A stretch of 64,000 nucleotides of DNA from contig JAYKAV010002780.1 of the NCBI GenBank assembly GCA_035582835.1, forward strand, positions 554,153-618,152. The letters run 5' to 3'. The stretch is from Phoebastria nigripes (taxonomy: Eukaryota; Chordata; Aves; Procellariiformes; Diomedeidae). Shown one piece after another: positions 54,941 through 64,000 of this stretch. The notes under the pieces are model-generated. The model was given only the letters and a program-made list of their open reading frames with translations. It did not search any database and was not told the origin of the DNA. Positions within the stretch are counted from its first letter, which is position 1. Every line of letters starts with the position of its first letter. A program made the translations under genes and the position numbers.

Positions 54941-54946
54941 AATAAA
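54941..54946 (+). terminator. AKIRIN2: Distal AKIRIN2 poly(A) signal AATAAA
   Basis: Canonical hexamer followed by a GTGGGTGGGT element about 45 bp downstream. It would include the AU-rich nonamer in the mRNA. Confidence 0.5.
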
Positions 54947-54985
54947 CTTAAATCTGAGTGTTTAAATGAAAACTTTATTTACTAG

Positions 54986-57900
54986 CAATAGTGGGTGGGT
55001 CAGAATTTTAGATCAGGAGAAGGAGGTGGATTAAAATCTCAGGTAATTCTTCAGAGGCGAAGAAATCTTCCTTAGATTGGCTGTATTGTTTCCTGTTGTG
55101 GAAGCATGTTTGTTACAGAACTGACAAGAAACTGTTGATTTAACTTGCTGCAGCTGACTCAAACAGCTGTGCTCATCTTCCTTCAGATGTAAATGACACA
55201 TCAAAGGAAATGTGTTCGTAAGATAGAGCAGGCGCTTGCACCATAAGGTGGAACTATGTAGGTATTGAAAGAGCTAAAGGTGTGTAATCTTTGTGTTCAG
55301 GGTCGAGGAGTTCATTGTTGGATGCATTCAGCTGTTTCTAAGCTGCTGTATCAGTGCTGGCTGCTGCTGGCTGTGCAGTTCAGAGTCTCAGTGTGGATTA
55401 CTGACAAGTTACTACNTGGCAAGTCCAGATCTGTGCGCTGTGGGGTAGAGGTATTGCTTACCAAATGACTTGGGTTATCTGCTTTGGGGACTTGAAAGTA
55501 GTTTAAAAGTAATCCTTTGATTATAAACTGTTGTCTTCTCTAACTTGCTATCAGCTTCTGGTTAAGTGGAAGTCTGTTGTGTAATAGATAGTTGTACCAT
55601 TTCAAATTAACAGAAGAGTTTTAGTTGAAATGTAATTAAAACTTCAGCTGGTAGATATATGCATTAATTGGCTCATGCTGATGCTTATGATTTCAGAGAA
55701 GCCATGTGATGAGCTCTAGTTCTTAGTGAACTTTTGTTCACTTAGCAGTGAGATTACAGGTTCAGAATTAGGCATATTGACACAGTATCAGAGTATTTTC
55801 TGCTCACTTTCCTGAAACCTGTCTTACCCAAATATTTGGATTCTTTTTACTATATTTTCAGAATCTCAGAAATGAGAAATCTCTGCTAGACTCCCCTCTC
55901 GGGTCTTCTGTTACTGAAGATAAAAACAAAACTATCAAGGGCTGTAATTTCTGTTGTCTGCCTCAGGGTTCTCAGTCCCTCTCCTTCCTGCTCCTCATTT
56001 TTTGACCTCCTTTTATTGTTAACTTGCCCAGGGTTGGAAAACCACTGCTTCTGGGTGGACCACTACCCAAATTCCAGCATCCTCATATATTTCCTGTATC
56101 TCCTGTGTTCTAGAAGGTCCTTGTTCTGACTTGATAGAAATGTGTGTATGCCTAACTGATAGTTTGAGATAGGAGTAGAAGATACCAGCCATTGTGATTG
56201 TCTCTGCGTCTCAGCTTATCTTTTCTTTTGGGATATTAAGAGTTATTATAAATAAGAAGTGATGTCATGTTAGCACCCAGCCACTCCTGTGCTGCTCCAA
56301 ATTAACATATAATAAGCAGTCTTCTGGCAGATTAAATATAATGCCACCGTGGGTGCTTATGCGTCACAGCTGTGGTATGCTTAATTTGTGCCCGTTTTGA
56401 AAATGAGGTTGCATTCTTTGAAATTTTTCATTTTTTAACTTGCTGCTTGTTCTGTCTTGGACTTCAAACTGGCTCCTTTTCCTAATCTCAGTGCCAATAT
56501 CTGATGTGATGAATTTCACATGAAAGGCTTGTTCTAACTGGTGACTTATTCTTTAGCAGGAAAATGGTTGGCTGCTTGATTACTGTTGAAAAAAATCAGG
56601 AAAATTGGGGTGCTGTGAGGAGCAGGCTGGTACTTAAAAACAAACTTGCTTTGGAGAGCATTTTCGAAGGCATTTCGAGTGAAGTAGAAATGGGTAGGAT
56701 TCAATAACTACTGAATTCTTGGCACTACATTTTGTGGTGGCCACATTGAGAATATTTTTGCAATTTGTATGTAACTGCAGTCTATGCAAAAGCAAAGCAA
56801 ACTGAGGACAGTTAATTGCAACTTAACAGAGTGAAACCAAAGATCTTGGTTAACTTGTTTTTAAGGTAGTGATGTGTAAATTCTTTTCAAGCGGATCTCA
56901 GTTACTGTATACTTNAAAAGCAGCATGTACATCCTGACTGCGTGTTGATTTTTGTGTCTAGATGTTGAAAGCATATAACCATAAGATTATTCTGCGTTTC
57001 TCAAGGTTGAAAAGGAAGATTCAAGCAATCCTGTGTGCTGATGCTTGAGATCTGCCTGTGTACTCTTGAACAGCAAGACCATTAGCAGATTCTGGTTAGA
57101 AACTGTGTTTTGTGAGAGCTCTCTTCATTCCCAAGTTGGGAATTCGGAAGGATTTAGCTCTGTGATTCCACAGTGGGGAGGAAAAAAACGAGGCTGGTAA
57201 AGTATTAAGAGTTTATGCTCTTGTTGTGAACCAGTGCTTGTGACCTTTGTATTGGAAGCAATTCTCCAAGATGAAAAATGTGAGGATGAACATTTGGCTT
57301 TTACAGGCACCTGGCTTATTCTTACATTCTTACATTTTACTGCTGTTGTAGGCTCCAAGATAAAAGAAAAATTACCAAGTTTGTGTTTGAAACCAGTAGC
57401 GCAGTACTGTAAAGAGGTATCAAAGAACAGCATCTGTAACAGTAGAGAAAAATGGTAAGCTATTCAAACAAGAGTTAACTTACTTTCAGGTCTGATTTTT
57501 GGCAGTAGTTTTGTTGAAAGATGTGGCTATTGAAGAATACAATACAGTTATCAGTTCAGAGGTGAGGCTTTACATTGTTACAGTTTCAGAGCTAGTACCA
57601 CAATACAAACATTGGCGCTTTTCTTTTTGTCCTGTTTGCTTTCAATGAACATTGCAGGCAGAGAAGGTTTCCTGGAGTATCTGCAGAACATGTTACTATT
57701 ATGCAGACAGTTGTAGAAACTAACATTTTAAAACTACATATATATTTGCAGTTGAAATCTCCTGTGTGTGTATTTCAGCTAAGGTATGTGAGGGCGAGTT
57801 TGGAATATTTACAACAAAAAGTAGTAAAATAAATTATATGAGAGGAGCCGAATGTAAAATGNGTACTATATAGCCAGGTTATCTGCAGACAGAAAGCCTG

Positions 57901-60900
57901 GTGTTACTAGACCCCTAGCACCAGAATTTCATTAAAGGTGGAAAAGCACAAGGTGCTTTTTCATAGCTTTAGTGTCTCTGCTGTTACTGATGTTGGTTCA
58001 GAATTCAACATGTTAAGCTCTTTCCAGGCAGCTAGGACTTCTGACTACAAAGTCCAGCCTCTGAAGAAAGGCAAACTAAATGAAATTTATGACCAGTTTT
58101 GTTTAGTTTGTGTTTTTAACTGTCCAGCCTTCCTACCCTCCTTGCTGAAGAAAATGAAATTACACAGTACTTCCTACATAATTTTAGTCAAGTATTTCCC
58201 CTTTATACATCTTACAGTCTGAAGTGCCAAGTACTGAATTAAAGATTTGATCCTGAGAAACTGTGTATAGCGTAGCAAACATGTGACTTTAAGCTTCAAA
58301 ATTTATGTTATTAAAGGGAAGAAACAGCCATTAACTTAATTTTTCTGTTTTAATGTCATGTTGCCTGCGCATTTGGGGATTAAAAGCCACACACTGTTGA
58401 GGCTTGCTTCTCCTTATTTCCAAGTATTTTACCCTCAAAAGGTGTGAAGTTAGATGGTGTGCGCTTACCCTGCATTGGGGGAGTTTAGGGGAGGGGAGGC
58501 TGCAGGCAGGTGGCAGAGGACAGCTGCGCAGAGCACTTGGCTCCACGTCCTCTTGCGGATCAGCGAGATGTTTGGCTGTTTTGCTGTTCCTTTCCATTTG
58601 TCAAGGGTATTTGCAAGATAAATAGATGAGGTTCAGGACAGAGGAGGGCTATTCAGCATTCCCGTCCTACTGAAATGTCTCACTTTCCTCTCTGCTGCCT
58701 GAAAGCCTGACATAGAAAGACCACTAGGATATAGGTGCCCTAGCTTGGTCTCTGGAGTGAAGAACAGTGGAATTTGTTTACCCCTGTGTCTTGGTGGAAG
58801 AGAGGAACTTTTGCAACTGCAATCCTAAAAATTCTTGCTCTGAGTTTTCATCATTACATTTCCCAAGTTGTATGTTTAGGCAGTATAAAGGCCAATAAAC
58901 TACTCGTCTTCCTTGGCCTCTTGATTTGCCTGGCAACATTTTGAACAGGGCCCTCCCTTAAGTACAGCAGGAAGCGTTACTGTGTTTCTGCAATTAGAGC
59001 AATTGGGAAATACATGACTCCTACCCTCTCTGAGGGTGTTTAAAACAAGCCTAACCTATCTTATACACATTCCTGAGTAAACAGCCTGGTAAGTTACAGG
59101 TTCTTGTAAGAGGACTTACCCCCCTCCTAGTGCAGAGCTGGTTTATGCAAGTGATTCAATCTTGAGTGCTCCAGGCTATCATTTTCAGTTGTTTTGAGTA
59201 GGCTGAAGTGCCAGTGCAGCTAAGTGGGAGCATCTGGATTCTTGTGATGGCTGAACGCATGCCCTAAGAGCAGCACTTATATGCCTCAAATGGATGGAAA
59301 GTGAAGTCTGTAGTCCTTTCACGCTCAGCTGGGGAAGGCTGGGAGGTTTTTGGAGGTAAATAGAGTTTTCTACAATAAACTTAAGTAATCGCCATTCAGT
59401 TTTTAAGTAGGCTGGGAGGGATGACGTCTAAGCACTTTGACTGTGCAGCCCTTTCCTAGGTGATAAGACTGACCTGAAGTCTCCACCCATACTGCCAAAA
59501 TGCATGTGTCACGGCCCTGGGGCTGGTTTATCAATGTATGGCAGACATGCACGCTGTTCTGGAGGGAAACACAGCTTTTCCCCTTTGGTTTCCAAGGGTT
59601 TTTCCATGGTTGGAAAACATGGGACAATGACATCATCATAAACACATTTGCTCCCCAAACAAGTCTGAGGGAAGTTGAAGCTTAACGCAGTTAAGATCTG
59701 CAGTGTAGCTTTTGACTGCCAAAGAAAAAAGATTGGGCTGGTAAGGACGTACCCATGTTACTCTGATACCTGGAATTGGGTGTAGGTTTTTCTTAACAAC
59801 CCCAGCAATGACCGTGTTTCTTCCAGCTTTTTGGCACAGTGACTTGTGGCTTTTGTTACAGTATCAGGCACTGATCTGTGAGTGACTCTAGGCAGAGAAT
59901 AGCAGCTCTTTGGTCTATTCTGACCAAATCAGGAGCACCTGTGAGCCAGTCCAGTCCTGTTCCCACAAACAGTATGGAATTGGTAACCTGTACTTGGGTG
60001 TAGGCACTGCTCCGTGCTGGCAGAAGCTCAGAGAGTGCATCCCGCGGCTTGCTTACTGCACAGGGCCAAGTGGTGGAGGAAGTTCTTTGACTGAAGATCT
60101 GTCAGATAAGCAGTGCTTTAATACTCTTGGCCAACAGTTGTTATTTTCACACAGCTGTTTCCTTTGCTTGTGTACAGTACAAATTCTCAGCAAAGAGAAA
60201 AGTTACAGTGTGTACTTCAGGTGTGGATTTTACTGCCTTCCTCCACTGTGCATGAGTGCCATGTTCTCATTTAGTCTATGCTGACAGCAAAAGTGAGCTA
60301 GTACTAATCAACTTCACTAGAAAAAGGGAATGATTTAAACAGTTTGCTTTTGCTCTTCTCAAAGAGCAAAAACTTGTATCTTCAAAACTATTCTGTCCCT
60401 TTCTCTTCCTCATGAAGGAGTTTTCAGGGAGTTATGACCAGTTTTGGTTTGAAGAACATGCAGCAGAGGCTCAACATGGAAGCTTATTGTCTCTTCTAGC
60501 ATACTGGTTTTATTTATTTTTAAATCTGTAGTTCAAGGATCTGGAAGGCATTTTATAACGATGACTCAAATCCTATCAGCTTATAAGCAAGTTAATAATA
60601 GTGCTTCATCACTTTTGTAGCTTACACAGCCAGTGTTGTCCTTTTGGCTTGCTGGCCTGAATTATATCAGTATAGTGTTAAATATCACACATCAAAGAAG
60701 ATTAGAACTGGCACAACAATACAGTATTTGGAACATGAGCATTAATAGAGCAGTACATTACACAGGGAGGCTGAGTATGAAAAAANAACATTGCTATTGA
60801 AGTCTGTCCAGGCACTCAGAATGTATCTCGCAGCATTCAGTCATCGTTGACTTTGACTCAGTATGCAAAGTTAGTGAGGACTAGTTTAGTAGGAACACAG

Positions 60901-60904
60901 ACAT
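54986..60904. other. Intergenic gap between the convergent AKIRIN2 and ORC3 genes
   Basis: About 5.9 kb of AT-rich sequence with single N bases at about 55416, 56915 and 57862. A moderately GC-rich patch occurs at 58470-58560. No coding exon, RNA gene or clear transposon recognised; short open frames here match nothing I know. Confidence 0.7.
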
Positions 60905-60950
60905 GGCACAACATTAGAAAGAACAGGTTTATTAAGATGTCAGTGGCACA
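60905..60950 (-). other. ORC3: ORC3 3' UTR, very short
   Basis: From the stop codon to roughly 20 bp past the only nearby AATAAA. The GT-rich stretch TGTTGTGCCATGTCTGTG follows on the minus strand and would serve as downstream element. Cleavage position is inferred. Confidence 0.6.
60928..60933 (-). terminator. ORC3: ORC3 poly(A) signal AATAAA
   Basis: The plus strand reads TTTATT, which is AATAAA on the ORC3 strand, beginning 18 nt from the stop codon, with a GT-rich element just beyond. Confidence 0.75.
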
Positions 60951-61056
60951 TTAACAGCCTCCCCACGTCAACCTTGCAACGTGGTCAGTTTTCTGCTTGC
61001 TAGGCTTTATGAAGCCTAAGAGTTCCAGCTCAGAAACAGCTCGAATAAAACGAGCA
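60951..61056 (-). CDS. ORC3: ORC3 terminal coding exon
   Basis: 106 nt starting after an AATGTCCAG acceptor. The first base completes His, then [20 protein letters not shown] and [14 protein letters not shown], stop TAA at 60953-60951. Nearly identical to the end of mammalian ORC3. Confidence 0.95.
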
Positions 61057-63605
61057 CTGGACATTTCAGTAAAGGAAGTTGAGTACACTTTATGACACAT
61101 ATTGATGGAGACACCGTTCTCTGTAGGAGGGGAAGATTTCTAAGTCATGGTAAGCACAGATTACACAAAATGTGTTGCACACTAGAATTGTTGGAAATAA
61201 GGGCAGAGCATGATTTGCCTACAGAAGCACAAATCTATCTAATCACTTTCTTTTGCTCCATGCATACAATGTGGCAACAAAGGAAGAGTTCTTTAAGCTT
61301 AAAGCCTACAAAGATACTAATTCTGTAGTGTCTCAGAAGAAGAAAGAATTTATACTTTCATGTTCCTTGACAAAAAAAAATGGTAAGATAGATAGTTACA
61401 GAGATGATTTTTTTCCTGAGGTTTCATAAAACAGCATCACCTTTTCTTTACTCGCTATTCACTATACCTTTCTTGCTGCCTTCCTGACACACAGCTATAT
61501 ATCCTTGAGTTAAATAGAGAATTTTGTTTTGTGTTAATTACCAGTGGAGCTTGTAAAAAAGGAAAGGCCTTACACTAAAGGAAAGCTAGATGTAGTATTA
61601 GAGCATATAAATACTCTTCCTGTAGTTAAGCCTCCTTTCATACAACTATTCATCTCTTCTCTGTGGCAGCACTACTGTTGTAGCCATGAGTTTTTGTTCT
61701 AATGCTCATCCTTTAAATACTTTCCAGACCTCGCTTAAGAATCAGGAAAATGCAAGAAGCAGAATGGATGTTTTGTGGGAACTAAAATTCTCAACTCTAA
61801 GGTACTAGAACTCATGGCTTCTACAGAGACACTGCTTTTGTAAGCATTTCCTCTGCTAATCCTTCCATCTTCTGCATAATAAACTACTGTCTCTATTTCT
61901 CTGTCTGCTCCCTAGGTCACAGCTATCCTATCATCTGTTCCCCAGTAATGCTCTCCCCCTATACAGCAGCTGTACCAACTCTCAGATGATTTAACCAAGC
62001 AGAATAGCTTCCACTTGTTTTATGGACTGTTGGTTCTGTTTCAGACCCAAACAGCTCCTATGGACAAAAGCTGCTCTCACCTCACCACCCCCAGCCCAAC
62101 TATTTCAGCTGATCTATTTCTGTGACATTTTCAGTACATTAAGGCTGTTTAAACTAGTCATCTTATTTTTCTGGAATTAGTTACTACTGCATGTGAAGCT
62201 GTATTTTAAAAATCCTGGTTCATTAATCCTGTAAGCATTTGAACATCAAACTTGAGAGAAGTGAGAAAGGATACTGGATAATATCATCCACCTGGTCTGA
62301 GGAAGCTGCATCTGCATTTGGTCCCTCAACTGCTGTCACCACAGTTGAGAAAGCCTAGAAAGGGAAAAGCAGCACAGATTTAACACATTTCACAGACAGA
62401 CAGAGCTGCATATAAAATAATGAGCTCTGAGCTGATGACTATCACTCAGAAGGAATGAGATCTTGGAATGATAACTCCATGAGAATGTCAGTTCAGCAGC
62501 AATCAAAAGAGCAAGCAAGGTTACATATTACCATGGCAGGAATACAGAATGAAAGACATCACTCTATGAACTCGTGTGCCTACATTTTAAATCCTAATAC
62601 AGTTCTGGCCCTTGACCCATTCTCAGAAAAAAAATCCAGAACTGGAAAACATTCTCAAAGCGAGGCTGCTTTGTTTATGAAATGTTTTTCTGGAAAAATG
62701 AAGGAGAAGAAATCTATAAAACTGAGGGACAGCAAGAGGCTGGGAAGGAATCTTCTGTCCACTTTTATTTCCAATACACAAACAAGGCAGCAGCAAACAA
62801 AACATACTCAGAACAAGTAAAAGGAGTGTCCTCTGCACTGCATGTGGTTAAGTTACAGAATTTCTTGCCAGAGGATGCTGTGGTTGCTAAAAAGTTATAT
62901 TGGTAATGTAATCCAGGTAGGCTTATGAAATACAGAGAAACCATTCCAATTTAGGAAGCTTTAGAGCTAAAACATGATTGTTAGCTAGGGAGCATTTGGA
63001 GAATGTATCATGTTAATGTATGTTCTCTTGTTATACTCTCTCTGCTTTTGGTCACGGTATGAGACAGGATACCAGGCTAGAAGGACCTTTGCTCTTCCCT
63101 AGCACAAGCATTCTCTTCAAGAGCCCCATGCTTGCCAAGCAGCAGCACTTGCCTGCTTCCATAAAAAAGTGTCACAGAATACTTAAAAACAAAGGGGAAA
63201 AAAAAGGTAGCTTTGTGAAGCATAAAATCTGATCTGTGCCAAGCATAAAATAGAAGCAGAGGCAAAAGATTTTCATCACAGAGTAATAATGCTGGAAATA
63301 AATGATTCACAGTAATCAGAAAATGACTCTCTGGGCTTGCGATTGGAGTTACTGTGTGTTCTTGCATAGGAGGGATTGAGGTATGCAATGATTTAAGCTG
63401 TCAAAAGGGGCACTAAAGCAGACATGCAGCAAAAAGATAAATCAGAATACTGAAAGCAGGTAAAGGCACTGTTTGCATTGTCACATACCTCTAACCAATC
63501 AACGAGATTAATCAACCTGCCACACTCCAAATGAAGCTTATACACAATGCATATGTCAGGGGCTTTATTAGAAATGCTTCCTCCATCACTTTTCAAAGCT
63601 TGATT
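60951..63605 (-). CDS. ORC3: Origin recognition complex subunit 3, C-terminal 99 residues (partial gene)
   Basis: Three minus-strand exons (63489-63605, 62275-62354, 60951-61056) join to an open frame that runs NQALKSDGG... [20 protein letters not shown] ...VDWLEAF...VVTAVEG... [19 protein letters not shown] and ends LTWGGC, then TAA. This matches the C-terminal winged-helix part of vertebrate ORC3 closely, including the terminal [13 protein letters not shown]3 is a core subunit of the six-protein origin recognition complex that loads MCM helicase at replication origins in the nucleus. The earlier exons, encoding most of the protein, are outside the window to the right. The second exon (residues [17 protein letters not shown]) is the least conserved part. 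ORC3 and AKIRIN2 are also convergent neighbours in human. Confidence 0.95.
61057..62274 (-). other. ORC3: ORC3 last intron
   Basis: 1.2-kb phase 2 intron bounded by GTATCC and GTCCAG on the minus strand. Contains an imperfect inverted repeat at 61666-61835 and otherwise nothing recognised. Confidence 0.9.
61666..61835. repeat. Imperfect inverted repeat in the last ORC3 intron
   Basis: GTAGCCATGAGTT near 61680 is mirrored by AACTCATGGCTTCTAC at 61809-61824, with weaker pairing outwards (GCAGCACTAC versus GAGACACTGC). Arms about 28 bp, spacing about 115 bp. Confidence 0.5.
62275..62354 (-). CDS. ORC3: ORC3 exon, second from the end
   Basis: 80 nt, phase 0 in and phase 2 out. Acceptor CCCTTTCTAG, donor GTATCC. 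Encodes [11 protein letters not shown] then [15 protein letters not shown] and the first two bases of a His codon. The AF.TVVTA start fits ORC3; the rest is a variable acidic linker. Confidence 0.92.
62355..63488 (-). other. ORC3: ORC3 penultimate intron
   Basis: 1.1-kb phase 0 intron. Most of its middle is an old L3/CR1-type LINE fragment lying antisense to the gene. Confidence 0.9.
62690..63110 (+). mobile_element. L3/CR1-type LINE fragment (3' part)
   Basis: Contains, in order, diverged versions of landmarks of the L3/CR1 3' end: ATCTATAAAACTGAGG, the block GAATTTCTTGCCAGAGGATG, and GACAGGATACCAGGCTAGA followed by AGGACCTTTG. No intact reading frame remains. Recognition is from memory of the consensus, not a database search. 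Confidence 0.7.
63489..63605 (-). CDS. ORC3: ORC3 exon, third from the end
   Basis: 117 nt, phase 0 at both ends, 39 codons. Acceptor TTTTTTTTTCATCAG on the minus strand, donor GTATGTG. Encodes [14 protein letters not shown] followed by [20 protein letters not shown] and VDWLE. The 20-residue core differs from my memory of human ORC3 at only two positions. Confidence 0.94.
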
Positions 63606-64000
63606 CTGATGAAAAAAAAATGAATGCAGTAACTTTGATCAGTTTTAATCTTGAACAATTTTAAGGGCTAGATGTAACATTATTTCAGGAAATTCACGTT
63701 AGGTATTTTAACCAAATGTTTAATGTTTGTGTGTTTAATGGCAAGTTGATGGTACAAAGAAAAAAACCAACCAACCAAAAAAAAAAAACAAAACAAAAAA
63801 CAGGAAAATAAGAAAACATACCATTAAAAAAACCCAACAAAAAACCACCCAGCTACTTCACTCCTGGTGTTCCTTCTACAATTTTGTACACTTACGCAGT
63901 CTCTACTCTAATGAGTGATTATCTGATTAAGCTTTTCCCCAATTCTTTTGCTAGTTCTATTTACGTATCAGAGAGAAATACTCTGTTCTGTGGATTCAGG
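63606..64000 (-). other. ORC3: ORC3 intron, cut by the window edge
   Basis: Upstream intron sequence with an A-rich low-complexity tract at about 63758-63850. No preceding ORC3 exon is visible before the edge. Confidence 0.8.

Larger units (their letters stand above)
54226..54965 (+). other. AKIRIN2: AKIRIN2 3' UTR (to the distal poly(A) signal)
   Basis: Runs from the stop codon to roughly 20 bp beyond the last of three AATAAA hexamers, giving alternative 3' UTRs of about 350 to 740 nt. It contains a Pumilio-type TGTAAATA and an AU-rich nonamer (separate entries). The first 88 codons after the stop are open in the akirin frame. The real 3' end is inferred. Confidence 0.7.

Noticed and set aside
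57234..57458. 74-codon frame in the AKIRIN2-ORC3 gap
   Set aside because: No ATG at the start, no splice-consistent partner exon and no family resemblance.

Overview
The window looks like vertebrate nuclear DNA, most likely from a bird (a non-avian reptile is not excluded). Only two genes can be supported. AKIRIN2 lies complete on the plus strand in five coding exons between 37896 and 54225. The last three coding exons of ORC3 lie on the minus strand between 60951 and 63605, with the rest of that gene beyond the right edge. The two genes face each other tail to tail, the same arrangement as on human chromosome 6q15. The bird or sauropsid assignment rests on compact introns, low repeat content, no recognisable Alu- or L1-type repeats, and old L3/CR1-type LINE fragments as the main identifiable repeats. 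Scattered single N bases and one 24-N gap show this is a draft assembly.

Layout. Positions 1-36.9 kb are gene-poor flanking DNA upstream of AKIRIN2. I see no exon of SPACA1 or CNR1, the next genes on that side in human. This stretch holds simple repeats, a diverged pair of about 280-bp copies near 4.4 and 5.5 kb, L3/CR1 fossils near 5.8, 8.8 and 33.5 kb, a possible old DNA-transposon remnant at 35.1 kb, short tandem duplications at 19.8, 35.5 and 36.8 kb, and an isolated CpG-rich patch at 30.2 kb. A CpG island at about 36.94-38.85 kb carries the AKIRIN2 promoter, 5' UTR and exon 1. Intron 1 is about 11 kb and contains an imperfect 109-bp hairpin and several G-runs. Exons 2-5 follow up to 54.2 kb, with a 3' UTR that has up to three poly(A) signals. 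Positions 55-60.9 kb are the short intergenic gap. The ORC3 3' end then starts at about 60.9 kb with a very short 3' UTR.

Function. AKIRIN2 is a small nuclear adaptor that links transcription factors to chromatin remodellers and is needed for nuclear import of proteasomes. ORC3 is a subunit of the origin recognition complex that licenses DNA replication. They are not known to share a pathway; their adjacency is conserved synteny. I found no previously undescribed biological system here. The observations most worth checking are the layout of 3' UTR control signals in AKIRIN2, the intron 1 hairpin, an open frame after the AKIRIN2 stop codon, and the repeated segment near 5 kb.
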